DNA of 64,000 nucleotides from Allohoeflea poritis (GCF_027889715.1 NZ_JAPJZH010000010.1:151387-215386); one strand, 5' to 3'. Shown: positions 17,467 through 26,356, counted from the first letter of the stretch. Program-made: numbers and translations. Notes: a model not told the origin generated them from the letters alone.

Positions 17467-18456
17467 ATGGCCAGGCCCAATCCGTACAGACCGTTCACGC
17501 CCGACCCCGAGTTCGTGGCACTTTTGCCGGAAAAGAAGGGCTGTGCGACGATCGGCCTGGGGGAGACGGAAGTACGTCCTCCGACCATGGTCTGGTGGGC
17601 GCCGGATATGGATGCGGTCGATTTCGGTGACGCGCAGAAATGGTTTTATCAGCACGAGCCGCCAGATCCGGTCCTGATGGAGAAACGGGCCGAGCGGCGC
17701 GCCATACTCAACGCGCCCTTGCCGGAGCTCGCGCTGACCCCGGCCCAGAGGACGCCGCGGGAATGGACGGATGCGCTGAACCGGTTCGTCGCCGACGGTC
17801 TCTGCGAGATGGTCGGCGCGACGGCGATGAGGCCCGAATGGGTGTTCGATCACCAGGAAACGGAGTTTGGAACCGTTGTCATGCTGGGCGTTCAGCATGA
17901 CTATGACGAATTGAAACATGTGCCGGAAACCCGTGGCGGCATCGAGGTGACACGGCAATATTGCCGGGCAGCGGCGGCCGCGAAGGCCGTTGCAGGATGG
18001 CTGCGTGAAGAGGGCTGGGATGCGGCCCCGGTGACCGGTCCGATGGTTGGTGAGATATTGATGATCCCGCCGGCGCTCGAATGCGGCTTCGGTGAGCTCG
18101 GAAAGCACGGCTCGCTGATCAACCGGGAATTCGGCTCTGCGTTCCGGCTGGGCGCCGTGTTGACGGATGCGCCTTTCGCGCACACGCCCAAACGGACATT
18201 CGGTGTCGACGATTTCTGCACGCGATGCCGGGTCTGCGAGGATGCCTGTCCGCCCTTTGCGATCGGGCCGGAGAAACAGATGGTTCGCGGCGTCGAGAAG
18301 TGGTTTGTCGATTTCGACAAATGCATCCCGTTCTTTGCCGAGACATCCGGCTGCGCCATCTGCATTGCGGTCTGTCCGTGGTCGCGTCCGGGCGTCGGAA
18401 TGAACCTTGCCGAGAAGCTGGCAAGGCGAAGCGATCGGGAACAGGCTGACGAATAG
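17467..18456 (+). CDS. 4Fe-4S protein related to reductive dehalogenase/QueG cores
   Basis: A 329-residue protein. Two 4Fe-4S motifs are visible near the C-terminus: CTRCRVCEDACP (C251, C254, C257, C261) and C286 ... CAICIAVCP (C296, C299, C303), the second with the long gap seen in RdhA proteins. Before them, FGELGKHGSLINREFGSAFR and LGAVLTD resemble the cobalamin-binding core of reductive dehalogenases and epoxyqueuosine reductase. There is no Tat signal, no membrane anchor gene and no NAD-reductase domain, so it is unlike classical respiratory RdhA. Could be a soluble B12-dependent reductase of unknown substrate. The upstream region (17231-17466) shows no gene. Confidence 0.75.
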   Translation: MARPNPYRPFTPDPEFVALLPEKKGCATIGLGETEVRPPTMVWWAPDMDAVDFGDAQKWFYQHEPPDPVLMEKRAERRAILNAPLPELALTPAQRTPREWTDALNRFVADGLCEMVGATAMRPEWVFDHQETEFGTVVMLGVQHDYDELKHVPETRGGIEVTRQYCRAAAAAKAVAGWLREEGWDAAPVTGPMVGEILMIPPALECGFGELGKHGSLINREFGSAFRLGAVLTDAPFAHTPKRTFGVDDFCTRCRVCEDACPPFAIGPEKQMVRGVEKWFVDFDKCIPFFAETSGCAICIAVCPWSRPGVGMNLAEKLARRSDREQADE

Positions 18457-18475
18457 CTGATCCGGCCGCCGCCGG

Positions 18476-19453
18476 CTATTTCTCCGGTGCCGGCCTCTCC
18501 GCCTCATCCTCGAAGTGCAGCGGCGGCGATTTCTCCGGCAGGATCCCGGCGCGGAATTTCTGCAGCACATATTGCAGGAGCAGGCCGACCAGCAGCATGC
18601 GGATGAAGGACGACCGCGTGGCCCATTCGGGCGGCAGGCGGTTGGTGAAGATTTCCGTCACGGACCACAGCGCCCAGATGCCGAGCGCGCCGACAATGGC
18701 GCCGCGGTTGTTGCCGGAGCCGCCGGCCATCAGCATGACCCAGACGAGGAAGGTCACCAGCAGCGGGTCGGTGGCGGAGGGCGACAGGAAGCGGAAATAA
18801 TGTGCCGACAGGGCGCCGGCGACGCCCATGAATGCGCAGCCGATGACAAATGTCTGCGTGCGGAACCGCTCGACATTCTTGCCCGCCGCGGCGGCGGACG
18901 CCTCGTTGTCGCGGATGGCGCGCAGGCTGCGTCCCCACGGGCTGTTGTAGAGCCGGGTCGCCACTAGATAGACGATGAGCACGATCAGCCACACATAGGC
19001 CAGGAACACGAGGTCGGCCGGGCGGCCCGCAGTGTATTCACCGAAGGGGCGGGGAATGCCCGAAATGCCGAGACTGCCGTTGGTCAGCCAGCTTTCGTTG
19101 ACGATGACGAGGCGCAGGATCTCTGCAATGCCGATGGAGGCCATCGCCAGATAGTCGCTTTTCAGGCGCACGCATATGCGTGCGACGGCCCAACCCGTCA
19201 CCCCGGCAATGATCGCGGCGCCGATCAGCCCGGCAAAAATGGGCAACTCGAACCCGCCCAGATGCTTGGCCGTTTCGGGCGTGGTCAGGATCGCCGACGT
19301 ATAGGCGCCGATGGCAAAAAAGCCGACGATGCCGGCGTTGAACAGGCCGCCCATGCCCCACTGGATGTTGAGCGCCAGGCACAAGAGCGCATAGATGCCG
19401 CCGGCGATCAGCACGCTGACAAGATAGAAGAAAAGGCCGGACAGCTCGGTCAC
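18476..19453 (-). CDS. livM: branched-chain amino-acid-type ABC transporter permease
   Basis: A 325-residue LivM-type permease with about nine or ten membrane helices (LFFYLVSVLIAGGIYALLCL ... NIQWGMGGLFNAGIVGFF) and the family-typical LKSDYLAMASIGIAEILRL and GRSLRAIRDNEASAAAAGKN coupling loop. The GTG start at 19453 overlaps the LivH stop (GTGA), so translation is coupled. A much longer upstream reading frame is an extension through livH and is not used. Last gene of the transport operon. Confidence 0.92.
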   Translation of the reverse strand: MTELSGLFFYLVSVLIAGGIYALLCLALNIQWGMGGLFNAGIVGFFAIGAYTSAILTTPETAKHLGGFELPIFAGLIGAAIIAGVTGWAVARICVRLKSDYLAMASIGIAEILRLVIVNESWLTNGSLGISGIPRPFGEYTAGRPADLVFLAYVWLIVLIVYLVATRLYNSPWGRSLRAIRDNEASAAAAGKNVERFRTQTFVIGCAFMGVAGALSAHYFRFLSPSATDPLLVTFLVWVMLMAGGSGNNRGAIVGALGIWALWSVTEIFTNRLPPEWATRSSFIRMLLVGLLLQYVLQKFRAGILPEKSPPLHFEDEAERPAPEK

Positions 19454-20343
19454 AGCAGCCTCCCCTTGAACAGGCCCTGCGGCCGCACGATCAGCAGGAC
19501 GATCATGATGACGAAGGCGACGGCGGTTTTGTAGGAAGGCGAAATCAGTGCCTGGTCGCCGATCCAGGGATAGGAGGACAGCTCCTCGGCAAGGCCGATG
19601 ATGAAGCCGCCCGCCATCGCGCCCATCGGCTTGCCGATGCCGCCCAGAATGGCCGCCGCGAACATCGGCAGCAACAGGTTCCAGCCGAGATTGGGATGGG
19701 CGCTCGTATCCATGCCGGCGAAGAGGCCCGCCACTGCCGCAAGCGCCGCGCCGATGATCCAGGTCCAGCGCACGACCTTTTCCGTGTCGAGGCCGGCCAC
19801 CTGCGCAAGCTCGGGATCGTCGGAAACCGCGCGCATCGACCGGCCGGTCTTTGTTCGCGACAGGAAAAAATGCAGGCAAAGCGCGATGACCGCGGTTGCG
19901 ACAATCGCCTGGACATGCAGCGCCGACACGCGGATCGCATCGAAAAAGATCAGCGGCGGGCGCACGCCGCCGGAGCCGTACACCTGGTTCTGCGATCCCC
20001 ATACCAGTTGCACCAGCGAGCGGAAGATCAGCGCAACGCCGAAGGACGATATGACGGTGTAGATGGTCGGAAGCTGGCGCAGCGGCTGGTAGAAGATCTT
20101 GTCGACCAGAAGCGCCGCGACAATCGCCAGGACGATGCCGAAGGGCAGCAGCAGTACCGAGTTGAAAGGCAGGACCGCGGCGGCGGCGAGAACGCCATAG
20201 GCGCCGAGCGTCATCAGGTCGCCATGGGCAAAATGGGCAAAGCGCAGGATGCCGAAGATCATCGAGATGCCGACGGCTCCAAGGGCGTAGACCGAGCCGA
20301 TGGCGAGAGCCGGGAACAGGTAGAAATTGATGAAATCGATCAT
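19450..20343 (-). CDS. livH: branched-chain amino-acid-type ABC transporter permease
   Basis: A 297-residue LivH-type permease: INFYLFPALAIGSVYALGAV near the N-terminus, FGILRFAHFAHGDLMTLGAY, and the coupling loop RTKTGRSMRAVSDDPELAQV. Eight or so membrane helices. Its ATG overlaps the livF stop by four bases and its stop overlaps the livM GTG, marking a tightly coupled operon. Forms the membrane channel with LivM. Confidence 0.92.
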   Translation of the reverse strand: MIDFINFYLFPALAIGSVYALGAVGISMIFGILRFAHFAHGDLMTLGAYGVLAAAAVLPFNSVLLLPFGIVLAIVAALLVDKIFYQPLRQLPTIYTVISSFGVALIFRSLVQLVWGSQNQVYGSGGVRPPLIFFDAIRVSALHVQAIVATAVIALCLHFFLSRTKTGRSMRAVSDDPELAQVAGLDTEKVVRWTWIIGAALAAVAGLFAGMDTSAHPNLGWNLLLPMFAAAILGGIGKPMGAMAGGFIIGLAEELSSYPWIGDQALISPSYKTAVAFVIMIVLLIVRPQGLFKGRLL

Positions 20344-21059
20344 GCGGCCGCGCCTCCGAGGAACGACCGGCGGACGTTCTCGTCCGCCAGCAGCGCCTTG
20401 CCGGTTCCCGAGGCGAAGTTGCGCCCGTTCACCAGCACATGGCCGTGATCGGCGATCTGCAGCGCCTGGCGCGCATTCTGCTCGACCAGCAAAATGGTCA
20501 CGCCGGTCTTGCGGATATCGAGAAGCAGGTCGAAGATCCGTTCCAGATAGGCGGGCGACAGGCCAGCGGTCGGCTCATCCAGCAGCATCAGCTTCGGCTC
20601 GCACATGAGGGCGCGTCCGAGCGCCACCATCTGGCGCTGACCGCCGGAAAGCTCACCGGCCGGCTGTTTCAGCTTGGCGCGCAGGTCCGGAAAGAGTTCG
20701 AGCACGTTTTCGCGTGTCGCCGCCGGATCGGCCGGCGGTGCGGCATAGGTGCCGACATCGAGATTCTCGTCGACGCTCAGATGCGGAAAGATGTTCCGGC
20801 TCTGCGGAACGGCCGATATGCCGATCGTCACCAGGGTCGATGTCTTGCGGCCGACGAGGCTCGTGCCGTGGAAATCAATCGCTCCGCCGGTGACGCTGGT
20901 CAGCGCGAAGATTGTCTTCAGCACCGTCGATTTGCCAGCCCCGTTGGGGCCGAGGATGACCGCGATCTCGTTTTCTTCCACGTCGAAGGAAACATCCTCG
21001 ATAATGGGCGGTCCGCCATAGCCCGCCGAAAGGCCGCGCACGGAAAGCAGGGCGCTCAT
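20340..21059 (-). CDS. livF: ABC transporter ATP-binding protein, LivF type
   Basis: A 239-residue ATPase with Walker A (GPNGAGKST), ABC signature (LSGGQRQMVALGRAL), Walker B (LMLLDEPTAG) and the LivF-like RNIFPHLSVDENLDVG segment. ATG at 21059 was chosen because it starts at the first core strand and overlaps the livG stop; upstream in-frame codons only read through livG. Powers uptake with LivG. Confidence 0.92.
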   Translation of the reverse strand: MSALLSVRGLSAGYGGPPIIEDVSFDVEENEIAVILGPNGAGKSTVLKTIFALTSVTGGAIDFHGTSLVGRKTSTLVTIGISAVPQSRNIFPHLSVDENLDVGTYAAPPADPAATRENVLELFPDLRAKLKQPAGELSGGQRQMVALGRALMCEPKLMLLDEPTAGLSPAYLERIFDLLLDIRKTGVTILLVEQNARQALQIADHGHVLVNGRNFASGTGKALLADENVRRSFLGGAAA

Positions 21060-21829
21060 AGATGCGCCTCGTATTTGCCGCCGCCGAAATAGGCTTCGAT
21101 GACCCGCTCGTCGTTGCGCACCGCGTCGACAGTGCCCTCGGTCAGCAGTTCGCCCTGCGCCATGACCAGGACGTGGCTGCACAGCCGCGAAACATAGTCC
21201 AGATCGTGTTCGATCAGGCAGAAGGTCAGACCCTTCTCCTCGTTCAGCGCGCTGATCTTGTCGGCAAGCTTGGATAAGAGCGTGCGGTTGATGCCCGCGC
21301 CGATCTCGTCGAGCAGGATGATCTTCGGATCGCGCATCAGCGCGCGCCCGAGTTCGACCAGTTTCTTCTGGCCGCCGGAAAGGTTCCCGGCCTTTTCGTC
21401 GCGCACGTGATCGAGTTCAAGGAACCGGATCGTCTCGCGCGCATGGTCGTAGATGGCGCGTTCCTCCGCGCCGAAACTCCTGCGCCGGAAGACCACGTTG
21501 AAGACGTTCTCGCCCTCGGGCGCCGATGCCGCCGCCATCAGGTTCTCCAGCACCGTCAGCCGGTAGAATTCATGCGGGATCTGGAAGGTCCGCGCCAGCC
21601 CGCGCTGCGCGCGCTGATAGGGTTTCAGGCCGGTGATGTCCTCGCCGTCGAACAGGACCCGCCCGGCAGTCGGCCGGACGGCGCCCGCAATGACGTTGAA
21701 GGCCGTGGTCTTGCCGGCCCCGTTGGGGCCGATAAGACCGGTGATCGCGCCTGCGCCGACGTCGAAGCTGACATGGTCGATGGCACGCAGGCCGCCGAAG
21801 TCGACGCAGATTCCCTCAAGACGGATCAT
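21056..21829 (-). CDS. livG: ABC transporter ATP-binding protein, LivG type
   Basis: A 257-residue ATPase: Walker A GPNGAGKTT, signature LSGGQKKLVELGRAL, Walker B IILLDEIGAGI. The LARTFQIPHEFYRLTVLENL block is LivG-like. In Walker B the usual EP/EV of LivG (DEPAAG) reads DEIGAG, the catalytic Glu being kept. It starts 20 bases after the substrate-binding protein gene. Confidence 0.92.
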   Translation of the reverse strand: MIRLEGICVDFGGLRAIDHVSFDVGAGAITGLIGPNGAGKTTAFNVIAGAVRPTAGRVLFDGEDITGLKPYQRAQRGLARTFQIPHEFYRLTVLENLMAAASAPEGENVFNVVFRRRSFGAEERAIYDHARETIRFLELDHVRDEKAGNLSGGQKKLVELGRALMRDPKIILLDEIGAGINRTLLSKLADKISALNEEKGLTFCLIEHDLDYVSRLCSHVLVMAQGELLTEGTVDAVRNDERVIEAYFGGGKYEAHL

Positions 21830-21849
21830 CTCAAAGCAGACGCGGCTGC

Positions 21850-23052
21850 TTACTCGAAGATCGCGATCTGCTTGTATCCGTCACCGTCGACGACGAATTT
21901 GCCGATCAGCCCGCTGACATCGCCATTGGCGTCGAAATTGTAGCTTCCGCCGGCGCCGTCATAATCGATGTCCTTGCCTTCCTTGAGCAGTGCCTTGGCC
22001 TTGGCCCATTCGCCGGGGCCGACTTTTTCGCCGGGCGAGGAAGCGACGTCGCGCAGCGCCGCGGCCATGGCGCCACGATCGGCCGAACCTGCCTTCTCGA
22101 TGGCGAGCAGGGTCAGGAAGGTCGCGTCATAGGTCTGGTCGACGAAGGCTTTGTCCGCGCCCTCGCCATATTCGGCGTTGAAGGCGTCATGCAGCGTCTT
22201 CTGGGCCGGATTGTCGGCGGGCGAGGTGGGCGATGAGAAGAAGGACGTCTTCAGCGCCTCGGCGCCCACATCCTTGATCAGCAATTCGTCGCGCAGGCCG
22301 TCCGTGCCGACGAAATTCGAGAACAGGCCGCCCTCGATCGACTGCTTGACGATCTTGCCGCCGGAATCGCCCGCATAGGCGATGACCACAAGATGGTCCG
22401 CGCCGCCCTTGGCAAGGGTCGCGAGTTCCGAACGGTAGGAGTTCTTCTTCTCCTCGTGCTTGACCTCGGCGACGATCTCGCCGCCTGCCGCGCGATAGGC
22501 GTCCATGAAGGTCTGGCCGATGCCGACGCCGTAGTCATTGTTCACATAGGTGACGGCGACCTTCTCGATGCCCTGGTCGAGAACCATCTGGGCAAGCACC
22601 TGGCCCTGGAAATTGTCGGACGGAACGATGCGGTAGACGAGATCGTTATCCTTCATGTCGGTCATGGCCGGCGAGGTGGCCGTCGGCGAGATCTGGACGA
22701 TGCCGGACGGGATGAACACCGCCTCGGCGGCGGCGATGGTCGTGCCGGACATCAGCGCGCCCATGACGATGGGCACGTTCTCGACATTGGCGAGTTTCTG
22801 CGCGGCGTCGACCGCGCCCTGAGCCGAGCCCGTCGTGTCGCCATAAATGGCAACCGCCTTGCCGTCCAGCAGGCCGCCCTGGTCGTTGACCTGCTTGACC
22901 GCCAGATTGGCGGCGTTCTGAAGCGGCGGGATGAAGCTTGCGATCGGACCGGTGATGTCCATAAGCACGCCGACCTTGGTGTCGTCGGCCTGCGCCAGCG
23001 CGGTGCTGCCCAAGAGCGCCGCTGCCGCAATCAATGTCATGCACTTTTTCAT
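21850..23052 (-). CDS. periplasmic substrate-binding protein of a Liv-type transporter
   Basis: A 400-residue periplasmic-binding fold type I protein (LivJ/K, Peripla_BP_6). Signal peptide MKKCMTLIAAAALLGSTALA with cleavage after ALAQA. The mature N-terminus KVGVLMDITGPIASFIPPLQ and VKQVNDQGGLLDGKAVAIYG are typical, as is VEAVTYVNNDYGVG-like (VAVTYVNNDYGVGIGQTFMD). It captures the ligand for LivHMGF. Ligand unknown; neighbours (kynureninase-like enzyme, cupin) hint at an aromatic or modified amino acid rather than leucine. Confidence 0.9.
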   Translation of the reverse strand: MKKCMTLIAAAALLGSTALAQADDTKVGVLMDITGPIASFIPPLQNAANLAVKQVNDQGGLLDGKAVAIYGDTTGSAQGAVDAAQKLANVENVPIVMGALMSGTTIAAAEAVFIPSGIVQISPTATSPAMTDMKDNDLVYRIVPSDNFQGQVLAQMVLDQGIEKVAVTYVNNDYGVGIGQTFMDAYRAAGGEIVAEVKHEEKKNSYRSELATLAKGGADHLVVIAYAGDSGGKIVKQSIEGGLFSNFVGTDGLRDELLIKDVGAEALKTSFFSSPTSPADNPAQKTLHDAFNAEYGEGADKAFVDQTYDATFLTLLAIEKAGSADRGAMAAALRDVASSPGEKVGPGEWAKAKALLKEGKDIDYDGAGGSYNFDANGDVSGLIGKFVVDGDGYKQIAIFE

Positions 23053-23127
23053 GGAAATTTCTCCCCTGGTTGATTTGCGTTTTTGTTTGGTCTTGCCCTG
23101 CTTGTGTTTTGCCGCACCCGGATGCCT

Positions 23128-24213
23128 TCAAAGGATTGTCGTGTCGAATGTGCCCGGCAGGCTGACTTCCAGCAACTCGAGATCCGGCGTCGGATCGGCG
23201 AAACGTGTCGCCATATCCGGCGGAATGACGAATGCATCGCCGGCCGTCAGCCTGTATGGATCCTTGCCTTCGCCCTCCAGCGTCATTTCCCCCGACATCA
23301 CGAAATTGAAGACTATATCGCAATTATGTTTCGTCCAAGGTGACGTTTGGCCGGCAATAGGTCTTGAGACCATCACCGAGGCGACGCCCTTGGTGTTTTC
23401 ATTGATCGTCGTGTCGCGCGCCTCGAAGCCCGGCACGCGGAAAGGCTTGAAGACGCCGTCCCTGGCGAGGTTGTGAACGAAACGCTGGCCGTCCCATTCA
23501 CGCTCCGGCCGCTCGACCGGCGTCGGCAACTCCATGTCGTGATCGATCTCGGTGATGTGCTCGGCCGGCACGCCGATCTCGATCACCTCGATGCCCTCGG
23601 CGGCATGCATGACCCGGTGGCGGATGCGTGGCGGCTGGATGAAGCAGTCGCCGGCATGCAGGCGGCGCATGCCGCCCTGGTCCTCATAGAGCACGTCGAC
23701 CCAGCCGCGGATGCAGAAGATCAGTTGAAAGCCGACCTTGTGGAAATGCACCATGTCGGGCACCGGCCCGTCGGGAACGCGGATATGCGAGGCGATGATC
23801 GCGCCGCCGAGCCGGGTCGGCACAAGGTCGCGATAGGCCATGCCGGCGCGCCCGACGATCCACGGCGCCTGGTCGGCCAGCCGGCGCACGACGAAAGCGT
23901 GCTCGGTCGGCGGCAGGACGAGGGGCGGGTTCAGTTCGTCGATCTCGATGCGCGTGCCGTTCGGTGCGGTGAGTTCGCGCTTGCCGTCCGCGAAGCCATC
24001 AGGGTCGTCGGTGAGGATGCGCAGCGTTCCGGGCGCTTCGGGCGCGCCCTTTTCGATGCGCACACGCAGGCCATGACCGGACAGGACGGCGATTTCCGGA
24101 TTGTCGGCCGGGTAGATCATGTCGAGCCGCATGCCGAGGACCTTGGTGTAGAACGGCAGGTCCTCACTCAGATTGCCCGTCGGCAACCGTATTTCGGCGC
24201 GTGTCTCGCTCAT
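23128..24213 (-). CDS. VOC-like plus double-cupin protein
   Basis: A 361-residue protein. Residues ~1-95 resemble a glyoxalase/VOC half (LPTGNLSEDLPFYTKVLGMR, then FADGKRELTAPNGTRIEID). The rest is two cupin barrels: the first has DMVHFHKVGFQLIFCIRGWV and IQPPRIRHRVMHA, the second has KHNCDIVFNFVMSGEMTLEG and GDAFVIPPDMATRFADP. First-barrel His residues could bind a metal; the second barrel looks degenerate. Layout recalls gentisate- or hydroxyanthranilate-dioxygenase-like bicupins, but no specific enzyme can be named. Lies between GntR and the binding protein in one operon (gaps 28 and 75 bases). Confidence 0.75.
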   Translation of the reverse strand: MSETRAEIRLPTGNLSEDLPFYTKVLGMRLDMIYPADNPEIAVLSGHGLRVRIEKGAPEAPGTLRILTDDPDGFADGKRELTAPNGTRIEIDELNPPLVLPPTEHAFVVRRLADQAPWIVGRAGMAYRDLVPTRLGGAIIASHIRVPDGPVPDMVHFHKVGFQLIFCIRGWVDVLYEDQGGMRRLHAGDCFIQPPRIRHRVMHAAEGIEVIEIGVPAEHITEIDHDMELPTPVERPEREWDGQRFVHNLARDGVFKPFRVPGFEARDTTINENTKGVASVMVSRPIAGQTSPWTKHNCDIVFNFVMSGEMTLEGEGKDPYRLTAGDAFVIPPDMATRFADPTPDLELLEVSLPGTFDTTIL

Positions 24214-24241
24214 CGTGCCTCCCGTTGGCCCCGTTTCCTGT

Positions 24242-24946
24242 TCATGCGGATTTCGCCGGCTGCTGCGGCTGCGACCGCTCGGCGCTGACCGCTTTCAGAT
24301 AGGCCGTCTCGCCCTTGTGGATGAAGCTCAGGATCGTGTCGGCCGCCGCCACCGCGTCGCGCCGTGCGAAGGCGGTGTAAAGATTGGTGTTGCCGTCGAC
24401 GATCAGCGGATGGTTGACGCGGTCGTCGAAGGTCATCATCCGCACCACCTGGATCGGCGTCATGTAGCGCTGGATGACCTTGCGCAGCGAATGGTTGGGA
24501 ATGACCGCGATCCAGCCATTGCGGAAACGCTCGCTCGCCTTGAACATCAGCTCCGAATTGCCCGACTGCATGGCCTTGCGCGCGGCAATGACGGTCTCTT
24601 CGAGTTCGGCCAACTGGCCGCTGTCGATCGTCTGCGCCACCAGCGAGACGGCGCGCGGCTCGACCAGCCGCCGCAGGTCGAAGATCTCCAGGATTTCGGT
24701 GTGGGTCACGCGCGGCAGGACAAAACCGCGCGTCGTCGCCTCCAGATAGCCGCCATGGGAAAGCCGCATGAGCGCATCGCGCGCCGGCATGCGCGAGACG
24801 CCGAACTCGGCGGCGACGGAGGTGTCGACCAGCCGGTCCTCCGGCCCGATCTCGCCGCGCTGCAGGCGGCCCATCAGCACATCGTGAATGATTTGCGCCT
24901 GGCTTTGCTGACCCCTGGCGCGGCCGGGTTCGAGCAGCGCGCTCAT
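24242..24946 (-). CDS. GntR-family (FCD-type) transcriptional regulator
   Basis: A 234-residue regulator. N-terminal winged HTH: SQAQIIHDVLMGRLQRGEIG, VDTSVAAEFGVSRMPARDAL, GGYLEATTRGFVLPRV. The helical C-terminal FCD-type effector domain follows (FDLRRLVEPRAVSLVAQTID ...). Start ATG 24946 is used; an in-frame ATG 21 codons upstream would overlap the operator region. First gene of the operon with cupin and Liv transport genes, so it is likely the local autoregulator, binding the palindromic sites in 24989-25093. Confidence 0.88.
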   Translation of the reverse strand: MSALLEPGRARGQQSQAQIIHDVLMGRLQRGEIGPEDRLVDTSVAAEFGVSRMPARDALMRLSHGGYLEATTRGFVLPRVTHTEILEIFDLRRLVEPRAVSLVAQTIDSGQLAELEETVIAARKAMQSGNSELMFKASERFRNGWIAVIPNHSLRKVIQRYMTPIQVVRMMTFDDRVNHPLIVDGNTNLYTAFARRDAVAAADTILSFIHKGETAYLKAVSAERSQPQQPAKSA

Positions 24947-24988
24947 GGCCGGTCCACGCGAGGATGAGGGAAGAGGGCGCGCTGAATA

Positions 24989-25093
24989 TCGTATACGAAA
25001 AAGCAGCATTTCCCGACGACCGGCCTGCCGAGAGCGTTTCTTTTTCGCATATGCGAAATCCTTTAAGCTTGAAGCACTTTAAAATCTGTATAC
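24989..25093. promoter_or_regulatory. cluster of palindromic operator-like sites between divergent genes
   Basis: The 252-base gap between the GntR gene and the divergent PLP-enzyme gene contains TCGTATACGA (24989-24998, perfect 10-bp palindrome), a second GTATAC core at 25088-25093 inside the inverted match TATCGTATAC, and between them a perfect 16-bp palindrome at 25043-25058 (TTTCGCATATGCGAAA). FCD-type GntR proteins often bind short palindromes with a GTATAC-like centre. Two matching sites in opposite orientation suggest control of both promoters; the middle palindrome may be for a second regulator or the same one. Confidence 0.55.
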
Positions 25094-25198
25094 GATACGC
25101 CCGCAAACGCGTCAACTGAGATCGCGGCCGCGCGCAGCGGAAAACAGGGGCCGCCGGCACGTTCGAGGCGTCGGTTCCGAAAGCCTGAAAGAGTGCCC

Positions 25199-26356
25199 AT
25201 GTCCAACCCCTCCATGTCCGCAAACGACGGATATTTCCTCTACCATTCGATCGGCCAGTATCCTGACAAGGAAGCCGAGCTGGCGGCGGCCATGGCGGAT
25301 TTCGCCAGGGTCTGGGGCGCGGCGAACGACCGGCAATGGGACTATCTGCTCGGCCAGCGCGCCCTGTTCCTGGAGCTGTGGGGCGACATCATCGGCGCCG
25401 CCAGGGGAACCGTGACGACCTGCGAGAATGTCACGCAGGGCCTGCACATGCTGATGACGGCCCTGCCGAAGGATCTTCTGCGCGGCAAGCGCGTTCTCGT
25501 CGCCGAGGATTGTTTCCCCTCCAACCATTTCCTGCTCACCGGCCTGCAGGAGCGGCTGGGCTTCACGCTGGACACGGTGGAAAAGCGCCAGGGCGCGTCC
25601 TGGGTCGCCGACGAAGACATGATCGACCGCTGGGACCGCGACGTCGCGCTGGCGCTGGTGACATGGGTCAGCTCCACCTCGTCGCGCCGCGCGGATGTGG
25701 AGGCACTGACGGCCCATGCCCGCGCCATGGGCAGCCTTGTCGGCGTCGACATCACCCAGGCGGCGGGCCTGTTGCCCTATTCGGTGGACGCGCCGGTGGT
25801 CGATTTCGCCGTCTCGACGAGCCTGAAATGGATGTGCGGCACGCCGGGCGCAGGCATCCTTTACGTGCATCCGGGCCTTGTCAGTGAATGCCGGCCGGAG
25901 CTGCGCGGCTGGTTCAGCCAGGAAAACCCGTTCAACTGGGCCCTCGACCGGTTCGAGCTTGCGCCCGACATCAGGCGTTTCGACAACGGCACCCCGGCCA
26001 TCGTCTCCGCCGCCGCCACCGTGCCGGCGCTGCGCTGGCATGCGCAGATCGACAGGGACGCCGTGCTCGCCGCCAACCGCGAACTGACGCAGCGCCTCAT
26101 CGACGCGGCCGACGATCTCGGCCTACACCTCGTAACCCCGCGCCCCGAGAACGAGCGCGGCGGCAGCGTCATGCTGAAACTGGCCTCGGACGCGGTCGCG
26201 GCCCAAACCCTCGAAACCCTGCGCCAGCAAGACATCCACGCCGACACCAGAGGCCCCATCCTGCGCCTCTCGCCGGGGGTGATGACGAGCGCCGAGGCGA
26301 TGGAGCGGGTGATTGGGGTTTTGGGGAGTGGCGGTCGATTTGAGTCGTATCACTGA
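25199..26356 (+). CDS. kynureninase-like PLP-dependent class V aminotransferase-fold enzyme
   Basis: A 385-residue fold-type I PLP enzyme. The Schiff-base lysine is K210 in STSLKWMCGTPGAG, and the PLP-pyridine Asp is D184 in VGVDITQAAG; VTTCENVTQGLH binds phosphate. The SLKW-x-GTPG pattern and overall layout are those of the kynureninase/class V group. ATG at 25199 follows GAAAGAG; a GTG two codons earlier is possible. It is divergent from the GntR-cupin-Liv operon and very likely part of the same regulon. Exact reaction (kynureninase, lyase, or aminotransferase) cannot be fixed from sequence. Confidence 0.8.
   Translation: MSNPSMSANDGYFLYHSIGQYPDKEAELAAAMADFARVWGAANDRQWDYLLGQRALFLELWGDIIGAARGTVTTCENVTQGLHMLMTALPKDLLRGKRVLVAEDCFPSNHFLLTGLQERLGFTLDTVEKRQGASWVADEDMIDRWDRDVALALVTWVSSTSSRRADVEALTAHARAMGSLVGVDITQAAGLLPYSVDAPVVDFAVSTSLKWMCGTPGAGILYVHPGLVSECRPELRGWFSQENPFNWALDRFELAPDIRRFDNGTPAIVSAAATVPALRWHAQIDRDAVLAANRELTQRLIDAADDLGLHLVTPRPENERGGSVMLKLASDAVAAQTLETLRQQDIHADTRGPILRLSPGVMTSAEAMERVIGVLGSGGRFESYH

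Noticed and set aside
18476..20002. 508-residue extended livM reading frame
   Set aside because: The first ~183 codons are an off-frame reading of livH; GTG 19453 with the livH stop overlap is the natural start.
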